Shown here: positions 24,214 through 36,500 of the stretch, in pieces
How the letters are laid out: each line of letters begins with the position of its first letter
How positions within the stretch are numbered: position 1 is the stretch's first letter
Assembly (NCBI GenBank): GCA_963575645.1
Contig: OY754466.1
Span: forward strand, 42,626,001 to 42,690,000
Origin: Xanthostigma xanthostigma
Lineage: Eukaryota > Arthropoda > Insecta > Raphidioptera > Raphidiidae
DNA length: 64,000 bases
Direction of reading: 5' to 3'
Position numbers and translations under genes: made by a program
The notes under the pieces: model-generated
What the model saw: only the letters and a program-made list of their open reading frames with translations
What the model was told of the DNA's origin: nothing
Databases searched by the model: none

Positions 24214-25231
24214 GAATTTTTAATTTAAATAATTTTTGTAAACTTTGTTATTTTATCGTCTTTTTTCTTTCTTTGTTGAAAATATTGTCTTTTATAAATT
24301 TTATTGTAAAATTTGCAAAGTTTACAAAAGTTCAATGTATTCGTTACATGTCAAGTATGTACCGTAATAATATGTTTATAGAAATTAAATTATTTATTAG
24401 AATAATCTGTTTCTTTGTTATGTAACTGGAAAGTATTAATCATCTATAAAATATTATTTTGAAATCTTACGAACTATAAAATATTAAAGATCTTATTCGA
24501 ACTGTTACTGATCTATGTAAACAAACGAACAATATAAGGTTTGTTCCAGCAGCCGCGAACGGTAACAGAACCGTACACAGTCTTGTAACTGCGCAAGACT
24601 GTCTTGCGCATTATCGATTTTTGAGATAGTGCGCAGGACAGTCTTGCGCATTGACAAGACTGTGTGCGGTTCTGTTACCGTTCGCGGCTGCTTGGAACAA
24701 ACTTATATATTCCTTGAATATTTTAACATTCCCTGACAATGCTAAAAAAAAAACAAATGGATAATATAATCTGCGATACTAATTGAGATTTTTTTACAAA
24801 ATTTTTGCCGTTCATTTTATTTTCTAAAAAAAAGTTTTTATTTTCTACTGATTCGTTCTTGTTTCTCTACCTGTACATATTTTTGAGTTAAGTTTCTCAG
24901 CCCTCAGGTAAGTACCTAACTTTAAATTATCACTCAAATACTGGAAACGATTTAATATTTAAACCACTCCAAACAAAAAACCCAAAAGTCGCAGATTTAC
25001 TACAGGATAAAATTATATATTTTGCGGTTAAATCGCAATACACACTACATTCAATTGTTGTTGGTATAGGTGTTGTTTTGTTTTTTTTTTAAACAAAACG
25101 AAACTGCGTGCGCAGTATAAACATGACAGGTTAATCAACGCAATTTGCATTGTTCACAGTCGGCACATACAATTTTGACGTGTCAATTTTGATTTAAAAA
25201 GGTGCTGTAGGTGAAAAATTGAATATTCATC
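24214..25231. other. Intergenic spacer between C6orf136-like and ATF6
   Basis: Holds the 3' end of the upstream gene, one small foldback MITE (listed separately) and the presumed ATF6 promoter. The last 200 bp includes GTGCGCAGTATAAACATGAC near 25107, in which TATAAA could be a TATA-like box about 115 bp before the ATF6 ATG. No other gene is seen. Confidence 0.4.
24536..24706. mobile_element. 171 bp foldback MITE
   Basis: Arms read GTTTGTTCCAGCAGCCGCG, continue AACGGTAACAGAACCG, and are mirrored at the right end. Inside, GCGCAAGACTGTCTTGCGC is itself palindromic and repeated. The string GCAGCCGCGAAC also occurs, inverted, at about 33367-33378 inside the large composite element of ALDH intron 1, so the two may be related. 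Confidence 0.75.
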
Positions 25232-28200
25232 ATGCATTACAAAAACGACATAAATGAACTCGGCTTAAACAGGCCAAACGAAGATCCTCATTATAATGGA
25301 TTTTTAGACGGTAAATACATAATAATAAGTTATTAGACACCCCCATAAATGTCAACAACAACAAAACGTGCATTACCTAACATGTTTGTTATAAAAAGAA
25401 TACAAAAAATTTTATATTACCATCCTCTTTTTTATTGAAATGAATTCGGGACCACCTTTTCTTTGTATTATTAATAACAGAATACATAAAACGCTATATT
25501 AAAAATCATATTTTTGTGGTTAGGTTATAGGCGTATTCAATGAAAAATGATATTACAAAACAATTGATGTGAAAAACGTTTGCATTTGTGATTTTAGATA
25601 CTGACTATCCACCAGATGAGGATTTCTTTGTCCAGTTAACAAATGATTTGGACCTGCCGATGCTTGATCCGGACAGCGTCCTTTTAAGAGACGCTAGTCC
25701 CAATGAAATTATTTCAGAGGTGCGGCGGTGTTGTATGAAATATTTTCTGATTCAATTATTACGCTTAGTAAAATTCAAAATGAAATTAAATTTTAGGCGA
25801 CATCAGATGATTTTCAAATGTCACCTCTCATAGAAACTAATAGTATAGGAGACGATATGAAAGAATTTTGTTCAACGGATTTTGTTTCGGATATGTTTTT
25901 GAAATCGGAATTAAATGAAATAGATGCCGACAGTAAAACCGAACACTTCATTGATTTCGAACAATATTTCCCAATCAAAGAATCACCGACTCCTTCGGAT
26001 TCGAGCGTCGAAAGTTTCAATACGAGCGATTATAATTCAGCATCGCCATTAAACGACTCTACTAACAGCATTTTTGATTCTCCGCCTATATCGCCGAGCG
26101 AAATATTGCCAAACTCACCTGAGGACGTTCGATCACGATCGCAACCAAATATTTTAACACCAACAAAACCAGTTATATTACAGCCGAAAATCCAAAAATC
26201 TGTCAAACGTTTAAAATTAGACTTAGGCAAGTGTACAGAAACTATTAAACTAGCAAATCGGAGCAATATTCTAATTAAAGGAACAATCAAAAATATATTA
26301 CAAAATACAAATTTGCCAATGGAAGTGACAAAAGACAGTTCGGGTAAAATTAGCCGAGCGTTTCAAAGTTCAAATCCGTCACAGAAAAAAAATACAGTCA
26401 TATTGAAAAAACAAAATGTTATAAATTTAAATGATAAATCTACAGTTGTTTATACAAAACCTATATCAAACATAATTGATATTCAAAATTTAACAAATGT
26501 TCCTAATGGAAAAATTCCTATTAATAACGCAAGTCGCAGTGGTATTAAAAATACAAGTAATATATTATATCCTAAACAGGATAATTTAGCTCTAAACAAT
26601 GTAAAAGTTATAACAGTGCCGTCGTTGAATTCTGGGATAATACCGATGAAGCGCGCCGCCGATATTGACTTGAAAGCTTTGAAAAAACAACAGAGGATGA
26701 TAAAAAATCGAGAATCGGCGTGCATGTCGAGAAAAAGAAAAAAAGACTATGTTTGTTCGTTAGAACAACAGTTGAAAGATTTACAATTGGAAAATGACAA
26801 ACTTAAAAATGTGAGTTACTATAAAAATTAATCTTGCTTCTTAATTTGAAAAAAATGAAACGGACCGGCACTTTTTAATTATATTTGTTTTAGGAAAACT
26901 GCGCCTTGAAGAAAAAGATTTCAGAATTTGAACGAATTACAAGCCAAGCGTTTCAATTACCAACTATTATTACGAAAAATACTAAAAATACAGCATTTCT
27001 ACTTGCTTTTCTGTTAATGGTTTCTATTAATGTTGGACCTTTTAGGTAAGATTTTTATTCGTGAATTTGCGCGTTTTTAAGCCCCCTAGACCATAAAAGG
27101 TAGTTTTAAAAAAATTGTCGTCTGTCTGTGGTATTCCTAGAGCTTAAATCGCTGGATCGATTTTGCCCAAATTTTGCACGCGTGTTCAGAACGGTCACAA
27201 ATCAGTCCTAGCTCAAATGCAGAAGAAATGGGCTATAAAACGGTAAAAACTGATTAAGTATCAGGTAATACAGTACTGCAATCGATTTTAATATATGCTT
27301 TGCCTAGTGTATATACAAAAGTAATTTATTTTTCGTTATATTAATTATTTGAAATATTTTAGTTCGCTTCTTAAAACAAACAATAGAAATATTGATTCGA
27401 TCGACAATCAAATACCGATGAAAAGAAATACCAGAAATTTGCTCTGGGTATCGGAATTTCCCGAAGATCTTACCCAAAATATTAGTACAAACGGCACAAA
27501 AAACAAATCGGAACTGCCTATTTGTCCGATGTATGTAAATCAAAGCGAAAGTGTTCGTTTGGCGTCCGAACTTCGTAGATGGATCGGTGAGCCGCTCTAT
27601 AATTGGACGAACGTTGATAATAAACCGAGCGCCCCGAAACAAAAGACGACAAAAAAGCTTACTGAAAATAAACCCTTACAGTACAAATTCAGTTCAAAAG
27701 TGAATTCTTTCTACAAACTTCAGAATAAACGCAAAGTGAAAAAGTATTCCATCAAGAGCGATATCTCCGAAGCAAATGAAATACAAGTGTATACATTCGA
27801 TCCGAAATACTATGAGTATGCGGAATTTTTCGAAAGCATTAATAAAAGAGACGATACATTTTATATTGTTTCGTTTAGCGGAGATCATATGCTCTTGCCT
27901 GCTTTAAATCACAATAAAACATCACGGCCTAAAATGTCTTTGATATTTCCGGCTTTAACTTTAAATGGTAAGTTTACTGCTCTCACAAAATTGTACCTAG
28001 TGTTAATAATTTTTACACGCTTTATATTAGTTGCACTTGTAGGATTGTATGTATGTAAGTATGTATGTTTGTTTGTGATCTCGTTTGGACTACAGCAAGT
28101 GGTTTATTTATTTATGTTAGTATGTTATGTTACTACTGTAAGAGCAATCGTTGACCGAGCGGTCTAAGGCGCTAGTCTTCGCTGACGTCAACTCTCGGAT

Positions 28201-28935
28201 TCACCGGTCGTGGGTTCTAATCCCGTCTACACCGAAATAGAAAATTTGTTTTTTTTTCGGCAAATTTTTGACAATAAATCGAACCAAAAAGTGGAAAATA
28301 AATATAGTTTAAAAAAAACTAAAAAACACGCTTTATATCGAACTAAAAAGTAAAAAATATTTTTTTTAAAATAAGCTTAAAACAATAATGAATAAAAAAT
28401 ACTAGTATTATTGTGAAAAAAGCGTGGGGCGCTCGATGTACGAAAATGTGGAACAAAGCACCCCACGCTTTTTTAACAATAATACTAGTATTTTTTATTC
28501 ATTATTGTTTTAAGCTTATTTAAAAAAAAATATTTTTAACTTTTTAGTTCGATATAAAGCGTATTTTTTAGTTTTTTTTAAACTATATTTATTGTAATTT
28601 GTTTTATTTTAGAATCAACAGCAACCCCAAACGGACACATAAAATTAATGAAGATCGATTGTGAAGTAACGAACACAAACTTAGTCAACGTGAAGCAAAA
28701 TTCGATACCCGAACATTTTAGAACACCGTTCAACAACATAACCACTAATTTTAACGAGTCCGTGGATAATATGAATGCATCGACAGACGGTTACAGCGAC
28801 GTAAATAATGTTCCTCATCATAATATAAGTTTTTCTAAAAAAGAACGCAAAGCTTACAAACCATATTTTATGAAAGACGTAACTGAAAATGGTCTTATTT
28901 TGGATAAGGCGAAAAAATTTGTGAGATATCCATGA
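25232..28935 (+). CDS. ATF6: ATF6 transcription factor
   Basis: An ER-membrane bZIP factor of the unfolded protein response. Under stress it moves to the Golgi and is cut by S1P and S2P, and the cytosolic half enters the nucleus. Exons are 25232-25310, 25598-25719, 25797-26810, 26894-27045, 27363-27967 and 28613-28935, giving 764 residues with all junctions in frame. The acidic N-terminal activation region contains PPDEDFFVQ and SSVESFNTSDYNSASPLNDS. The basic region KKQQRMIKNRESACMSRKRK starts at 363, and the leucine zipper runs to about 418. The single membrane span is about 438-455 and contains NVGP, matching the S2P-sensitive Asn-x-x-Pro type. A lumenal RNLL at 480-483 is a good S1P site. 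Lumenal landmarks include ELRRWIGEPLYNW and YIVSFSGDHMLLPA. A SINE fragment and a foldback MITE sit in intron 5. An AATAAA lies near 28999. Confidence 0.95.
28144..28233 (+). repeat. tRNA-Leu-like SINE head
   Basis: The stretch GACCGAGCGGTCTAAGGCGC is a class II tRNA D-arm and A box, and GTGGGTTCTAATCCC is a T-arm and B box. A long variable arm lies between. The would-be acceptor strands GCAATCG and CTACACC do not pair, so this is a tRNA-derived retroposon and not a functional tRNA gene. It lies in ATF6 intron 5. Confidence 0.7.
28299..28597. mobile_element. Foldback MITE in ATF6 intron 5
   Basis: Arms of about 135 bp (AAATATAGTTTAAAAAAAAC..., ACGCTTTATATCGAACTAAA, AGCTTAAAACAATAATGAAT) mirror each other around a 25-40 bp loop near 28450. 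The subterminal ACGCTTT...ACTAAAAAGTAAAAAATA recurs in the foldback at 41106-41356, indicating a related family. Confidence 0.75.
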
Positions 28936-29312
28936 AGTACATAATATAATTAGTTTATAATTTACTTTTTTTTACTATGTGCAATTTTTTTAATTTTAAT
29001 AAATTCGATAATAGAATCACGAAAATGATATTTCTTTTTTTTTAATTAGTATGAATGAATCCTTAAAAAATAATGTTACTATTCAGAGATCTGGAGTATT
29101 TAAACTAAGTGATCAGCTACCAATCGGATATTAAAATTATTTTTATATTCAGGACGCTTTGGACTTCTGTTACCGAGCGTCTATAATCTACAATATGAAT
29201 ATCTTGCGGATTCAAATACAGTAATACTTCGAAGTTACGCAATAAGTGAGAGCGACAAAGATTGCGTAAATCAAAGTAACGTTAATTTGGGCTAATGACT
29301 CAATGAGTATAC
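28936..29312. other. ATF6 3' flank
   Basis: Contains the presumed ATF6 polyadenylation signal (AATAAA at about 28999) and a GCGTCTATAATCTACAA string also found near 8869. No gene is seen. Confidence 0.4.
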
Positions 29313-29325
29313 AAAAAGCACAAAA

Positions 29326-29571
29326 GGGGACAGCGTGGTGTAATGGTCAGCGGGCTGGCCTTTGGATCGCACTGTCGTGGGTTCGAATCCCACCTCTGCT
29401 CATGGATATTTTGTGTTTGTCGTTTAGACCCAGTTTTGATATATTTAATAATATTGGCCAGATACTAAGAGGTAGTGCCATCCCCAAGTGATATTCTCTT
29501 GTATATGTGCATATGCTCTATATATGTGGATATATACAATTTGGATATACCTTTTTAAAAAAAAAAAAAAA
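29326..29571 (+). mobile_element. tRNA-derived SINE with poly-A tail and 13 bp TSD
   Basis: The head reads like a tRNA, with GTGGTGTAATGGTCAGCGG (A box) and GTGGGTTCGAATCCCAC (perfect T-arm with B box). A non-tRNA body of about 160 bp ends in a run of about 20 A. The 13-mer AAAAAGCACAAAA precedes the head (29313-29325) and follows the tail (29572-29584), a hallmark of LINE-driven insertion. The would-be acceptor strands pair poorly, so it is not a working tRNA. The intact duplication suggests fairly recent insertion. Confidence 0.88.
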
Positions 29572-29879
29572 AAAAAGCACAAAACTCATACTGATAATTT
29601 TCAAAAAGGAACCACAAATATATGAAATCTTTATAGCGAAAAAAGATATTACGTTGCTAAAAACACAAATTAGGAAAAATGTCCATTTGAAATGGGTCCT
29701 TACAAAATTTCGATTCTAAATCAGGAATAACTGAACGTTAAAAGCTTTTTAAAATGCAGATTGAATCTGAAATAGACTGAAGTGAAAGTCGTTAACTTTA
29801 GCAGTTTTTTATGCCCAGAATTACTTATTTTTTAGTTTTTTACATTTTATGAATAATGATAATGCAAATTTATACCAAT

Positions 29880-30125
29880 ATTATACAGAGAGAGTGCGAA
29901 TTTTGTGTTTGTGTGTATGCGGAGGGTAATCTCCAGAACCACTGCGCCTATTTGAAATTTTTTTTATCACTGTACTTATTGAATGAACCTTCAAGATGGA
30001 CATAGGCTATATATTATCGCGTTAAAATAAAAGCGCTTTTCGTGGAGACCAACTTTGCAACATAAGTCGACGAAAAAACGGTTGCAATCTACAAATTGGG
30101 CGAAGACGGACTAATACATTTTCAA
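29880..30125 (+). mobile_element. Helitron-like family E, degraded copy
   Basis: Shares GGCTATATATTATCGCGTTA, AAAATAAAAGCGCTTTTCGT, AGTCGACGAAAAAACGGT and GGGCGAAG with the intact copy at 34877-35124. The usual CTAG end is not visible here; the copy fades near 30125. It lies just upstream of the first ALDH exon. Confidence 0.6.
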
Positions 30126-30589
30126 AACTACAATCGGTATGCCCTGCAATTTATAGATAAAAAACTCCGAACATTTCGCTAATTGATTAAATTTCGTTTC
30201 ATTCGGAAGACTTCGTCCGAGACAACAGGACGGATGGCAACCCTAATCTAGGGTTACCCAAATCTATTTTTGAACTCATTTAAAATTGATTAATTTGCTC
30301 CAATCATACTGAAAGCAAATCCAAATCAATATTTTGTCTAACCTAAAAGATTAAATATGTACAAACAAAGTATGTTGCCGCAATTCTGTTAGTGTTCATT
30401 TGTTTTATTTTCAAAAATTAAATCAACAGACGAATATAAATCCCACATAAACAAAGTTATCAAATAACTTCGCTTTCCCACTCCTGTTTGACTTTTTTTA
30501 TAAATAAAAAAAAACCAACACAGCTGGTAGTCAAGCTTGTAGTGTCGAACATTAAACAACGCTAGCATCCGCAAACTTGAAAGTAGAAA

Positions 30590-33500
30590 ATGGCAAATAG
30601 AAATCCTGAAATTAAATATACTAAGGTAATTTTTTATCGTACCTAAATAAATTAATTTACTTATGTTGAGTATTTAATTAAGCAAATAAATCTAAACTTT
30701 TCTTGAACATGTACAGTCAACCTTATAGACGAAAAGTACCTGTTTTCAAATATGTTCTATAATTTTTTCGTCCGATTTACTAATTTAACGAACCGCACAA
30801 CACTCATTTGTTTACCGATGTTTGTATGTTTCACAAACAAAAGGGGCGTGTTTTATTTATAATAATTGTTCAAAAATAGCGACATACAACATATGGGCGT
30901 ATTCTTGAATCTTGTGTCTGCATTTGTTTTCAAAATAGAAAAACTATTTGAACTTAAATTGTTAGCGCGGAGTCTAGACGTCGATGACAAAAGCAAACAA
31001 ATATTTTTGTAGTAAATATTTGTTTAGTTTATATTTATCTCAGAATAAGTTTATAAATAAACTTTTTAATAATTTGAACATCTTCCATGCGTTCCATGTA
31101 TTAATTTTGCATACCTGTATGGCTGTATCTATTAATACGGTAAGGATGTACAGACTTATTGGGACCAAGGGCCACACAAGCGTCTCCATACACTAATATT
31201 ACATTTCTGAAAAGCTGCGCGCCTGCGTACTGTGTAGTAAATTGTCAAGGCTGTCATTTGTCTAATGGTGTATAGTTAAAGCAATGGTGCGTATTTCAAT
31301 CGGTGGAAAGCAACCGGATGACTCTTGGTATTTGAGTTCCTGAAGCAATTTGGAAACTTTTTTGTTCAGTACCTCATAACCCCAAAATGGAAGGAATCGG
31401 AGAAAAGGGGGGGGGGGTCAAAACGTAAAAAAAAATTGTTTAGAAACCAAATGGAAAGGCGGTAGCATTAAAGTACATGTACTCACTATTGTTTAAAAAA
31501 ATTGTCATCCGAAACGTGCGGACGGTTTGCGCGAACCGATTTTTTGAAAATCGGAAAAAAAAAATTTTGTCGCAACCGGTTGCGATTTTGAGGAAAATAC
31601 TTGTTTTTGTTCAGAGATGCTGTAAAAAAATTGTCATCCGTTTCTGCTGGACGGATTTTGAGGAATTAAAGGTTTGAGTGGCTAAAATTCCCGATTTTTC
31701 ACTAGCTTTTTTCAAACATCATAAAAAAATTGCTAAAATTGTTAAAAACGGATGACGTTTCTTATACATGTTCTCAGAGGGTTCAACTATAATATGTATC
31801 AATGTCATCCGTTTTTATAACATTTAACCCCATTTTTCAATCCCTTACTTTTGTGCGGTATTAATCAGAATATTGAGGTTAGACTCGTTTCTGATGGCAT
31901 ACAGATAACGTACACAACCCCTTTAGGGGTTGAAAAATGAGGTTAAATGTTATAAAAAATGATGACATTGATACATATTATAGTTGGACCCTCTGAGAAC
32001 ATGTATAAGAAACGTCATCCGTTTTTAACAATTTTAGCAATTTTTTTATGATGTTTGAAAAAAGCTAGTGAAAAATCGAGAATTTTAGCCACTCAAACCT
32101 TTAATTCCTCAAAATCCGTCCAGCGGAAACGGATGACAATTTTTTTACAGCATCTCTGAACAAAAACAAGTATTTTCCTCAAAATCGCAACCGGTTGCGA
32201 CACAATTTTTTTTTTCCGATTTTCAAAAAATCGGTTCGCGCAAACCGTCCGCACGTTTCGGATGACAATTTTTTTAAACAATAGTGAGTACATGTACTTT
32301 AATGCTACCGCCTTTCCATTTGGTTTCTAAACAATTTTTTTTTACGTTTTGACCCCCCCCCCCTTTTCTCCGATTCCTTCCATTTTGGGGTTATGAGGTA
32401 CTGAACAAAAAAGTTTCCAAATTGCTTCAGGAACTCAAATACCAAGAGTCATCCGGTTGCTTTCCACCGATTGAAATACGCACCATTGCTTTAACTAGTA
32501 GTAGATAGCGTGCCTGGCTTTCACCTAAGAGGCCTGGGTTCGTTCGGTTCCCGGTACCGGAATAATTTTACTTTTTATTTTTTTTTTTTACTTTGAGACT
32601 GATACAATTAAAATAATACATTTTTTAGAACACACCGTCTTTTTATATACTTGACTGTCAATTAAATATAATATTTTTAGAAAACGCAGTTCTATTCAAA
32701 CTACTAACTATTTAATTCGCATACCCGTTTATCGTTCACCCCGGAATTATTTTTTTAAAAACTCCCCCTTTGCTCCATCCCGTTTCACTGCGAGACAATT
32801 CGCATACCCTTTTATCGTTTACCCTGGAATTACAATTCGCATCCCGTTTATTGTTCACCCTGGATTTTTTACCCTTAATTTTATTCAAGTAGGTATATTT
32901 ACTTTTTATTTTTTTTTCACTTTGAGACCACAACTTAAAACTCACATTTAATCAAACCGTCATCAAGTGAAATATTGATTAATAATTTTATTTGCTGAAT
33001 AAACAAAATTAGGCTAAATAAATTACTCGTACATTTCTTTTCAAATAAGTTTTATTTGAAAAATAATTAAAATAAAATAAATACCAAAAATAAAATACCA
33101 TCTGATAATGAAACTGAAAATAAAATACATACCAAAAATAAAATGCCATCTAATAATGAAACTAATATGTTAGCGGTGCAATTACTAAATTATTAAATAT
33201 CTTTTATTCAATTTGAATAAAAGATATTTAATAATTTAGTAATAGCACCATGTTAGCGGTGTAGTTTCATTATCTGATTAACACGGACAAAATTTTTCCT
33301 TGTTTTGGTTTTGTTTTTTTGTTATAATGTCGTGTACGGTTTTATACAAGTCGGTTTTATTTACTGTTCGCGGCTGCTTGGAACGGACCTAGAAATGACA
33401 GTCCTGACACTCTACTACGCAGGCGCGCAGCTTTTCAGAAATGTAATATTAGTGTATGGAGACGCTTGTAAGGGCCACTAGCACAGATTTTGAGCTAAAG

Positions 33501-36500
33501 GTGGGGCGCTGAAAATAAAAACATCTGAATAAAAGTTTTAAAAGAATTTAATTAATTCGAAGCATGGCAATGCATCGCGTTAACAATATTGTTTTGATAT
33601 TTGGTTCCAAATTACTTTTCGCCACACGTAAAATTATTTACAAATTTTCGTTTTTTAGGCTGTTTCGATTGTTCGTTTGATTTGTTTTCATAGTCGAAAA
33701 CGTTTGTTCACAAATATGGGTAGATCCAAACAAGCTTACGTATTTCAATGCATTTGTTCGCAATATTTTACACGCGTTTTTATCATTACAGTGGTAGAAG
33801 TTAAGTTGTCTTCATTAAATTTGTTGTGTATTGAGTTATTCAACTGTCAACCAGAGACAAATAACTATCGACAGCTCATTTTCGCGGTTGCTGGCGGGTC
33901 GCATGCGGCCCGCGATCTGTACATCCCTGTAATACGGTGTCATTTTGTTTTCTTGCGAAGTTTTTGGGTATTTTGTACGATGCCTAGAGGAAAAAACGTA
34001 CGCGTTAAGAATTTTCGTCTGTCTGTATACCAGCATCACTTGGGAACGATTGGTTTTGTTAACCAACATTGACGCGATCGAAAAGCCACTGACTGAAGTA
34101 AAAATAATAATATTTTACTCATGTCAGTGATTAAAATATCAAAGATAATTTAATGTAAATTATAAACTACTACCACCACCACCCACTTTGAAGGTTGCCT
34201 GCTAGATGTAATCGCTACAATTAGGTGGAGTTGTCAAAAACCAATATTAACGCATAAAAATTCGCGATTTTCAAAGTATGAAAGACTGATCTAATGTATA
34301 TAATTTCGATGTGGCATTTTAGCAATTGCTGGAAGAGTCATTTTCTTTAAAACAAAGAGTTGAATAAACAATGCCACACCGAATGCGATAATGTATCAAA
34401 GTAGTTTTGAGAAGTCGCATACTTTGTACTGTAAAATACCACAAAAAAATATTTTTCAGTAATTTATTGTCAGTTTGATATGATAATACATACTTACTGG
34501 TTTTAAAATGCAATTACATAAATAAAACTATGTTTGTATTATCTTGAAGGGTCATTTTTATATCATGGGTTATTTCTTAAAAAAATAATTTATTGAGAAA
34601 TCTTATAGGTATGTAGTACCTGGATGGTGGAAGGGGGTGCTGAGGTGAACTAAGCCCTCCCTAAAATAGCATCCAAATTATCAAATTTTAAAATGCTTTT
34701 TAAAAATTTAAGTTTTCCTAAACGATCGTGGATCTGTAGCCTTCCTTAAAAAAGTCGTTCCGCCGCTAATACCTTGATGCTAACCGAAATGTAGGGTTCA
34801 AAATTACGTCTGCTAACATTTTTCGCACTTCGTTGACTTCAAACCTAGCTAAAAATTATTTAATTATTTGTGTTAATCTATACTAATATTATAAAGAGGA
34901 AAAATTTGAGAGTTCGGATATAGGACGTAATCTCCGAAACTACTGGTCCGATTTCAAAAAAAAATTTCACCAATATTTAGAATAGACCTTCAGGGTTGAC
35001 TTAGGCTATATATTATCGCGTTAAAATAAAAGCGCTTTTCGTAAATACCAATTTTGCAAAGTAAGTCGACGAAAAAACGGTGGCAATCTACAAATTCGGG
35101 CGAAGCCGAACCGGACCCCGCTAGTTTATAAATAAAAATGTGCAATGGCTAGCTGCAGACAATTCTTTCCCTCAAATCAAACTACAAAAGAATTTAATGT
35201 CAAGATTAATTTTATTTACGACTTTATTTTTTGTGATATTATACTTAAATAAATTGTTTATTTTGTAAATTCTTCTCAAAGATAAAAAATACTTGATGTT
35301 CTGTTATCGTGTTTATTGTCACCATGGACCACCTTTATTAAAAAAAAATATATATATATAAAACAAAACTACTTTGTTTCTGAAACTAAACACTAATTTT
35401 TGTAAGATAACATAAAAAAAAGTGATTGGTCTTGCCAACATTTCGATACTTATAATATAAACTATCTGTGTGTTTTGCTCTTATATTTTATTTATTTGAA
35501 GAGTTCTATTCAGACGTTAATCAAAGATTTGAATTTTGCTCTTATAGTTTTATCCAATTTACTGAATTTGCTATTGCTCGCTCGTGTCGTTTCTTGACTT
35601 CACTCATCCTCTCAATTTAGTACATACTATTAGTTGCATCGACATATACAACCCTTGCAGATATCGTATAATAATATAATAAATATAATAAATTTTTGGC
35701 TAACAGAAGTAAGAAAGATAGTGCTTGATTTTGTTGTATCTTTGTCTTTTCCACTATATTTGATTGGCTCTCGGTTTTCATAACAGGGACGCTACCATGC
35801 ACAGACGCAATAAATTTTAACTACAGTACCTACTATTATTGAGAGAGATAGAAATTGACCGAACATTCATGCCATTTCTTTCTTTTGAGAGGACAATTTT
35901 ACAGCGCTAGGACACGTTCAACTGTATATCTCAATGAGTATTTGTAAGCATTACCATAAAATAATTAATAGATATCACAGAATATTATACAAAAGACAAG
36001 CTAAATGTATATCTTTTTAAAACGTCCTTACCGCTTCTGCATATTTAATGGAATTTTGTAGAACTACAAGTAAACAAATGAACCTATCAAAATTTTGTAA
36101 GCATATTTTAGAGTAAGAATACTCTAGCAGTCTATCCCAACCATCCGCGTTCTTACAGTTTTTTTGTATAAAATATATCAGACGTCCTAACATCCTACAT
36201 TTTATGTTAGACATTTCAATGCAATGAATTATATTTTATTGTTATTTAATTTTATAGCTATTTATAAACAATGAATTTGTGAATGCTGCTAGTGGAAAAA
36301 CATTCCCAACAATAAATCCGACAAACGCAAAGAAGATTATTGATATTGCTGAGGGAGATAAAGTAAGTAGCTCAAATTCAAATTTAGAAAGTTAAAATTA
36401 CTCAATAGACTTACAATTTGGAATTTTATTTCATATCAAAATTTAGCCAAATTTGAAAAGATAAGATTTACCATTTCACCTAATTATCTTCCCATAAAAA

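Larger units (their letters stand above)
31177..33468. mobile_element. 2.3 kb composite foldback element in ALDH intron 1
   Basis: The outer boundaries are 53 bp inverted repeats that are identical by eye (31177-31229, CAAGCGTCTCCATACACTAA..., and 33416-33468). Weaker matching continues about 30 bp further inward. Between them lie a 1.2 kb palindrome (31273-32497), a tRNA-like fragment, three short tandem units and a perfect small palindrome (all listed separately). No coding capacity was seen. The inverted GCAGCCGCGAAC near 33370 links it to the small foldback at 24536-24706. Confidence 0.75.

Noticed and set aside
28144..28233. Possible functional tRNA-Leu
   Set aside because: The A and B boxes are good but the acceptor strands do not pair, so it is a tRNA-derived repeat.
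29331..29402. Possible functional tRNA (Gln-like)
   Set aside because: The T-arm is perfect, but acceptor pairing is poor, and a poly-A tail with flanking 13 bp duplications shows a SINE.
31477..32293. Two nearly identical 66-codon ORFs on opposite strands
   Set aside because: Mirror images produced by the palindrome arms, with no sign of a real protein.
32505..32560. tRNA-like text (GCCTGGCTTTCACC, CCTGGGTTCG) next to the giant palindrome
   Set aside because: The T-loop is interrupted by a TTCG duplication and acceptor stems are missing, so it is a degraded fragment only.
33677..34072. 131-codon ORF in ALDH intron 1
   Set aside because: No recognisable motif, an overlapping antisense ORF and no splice context; judged random.
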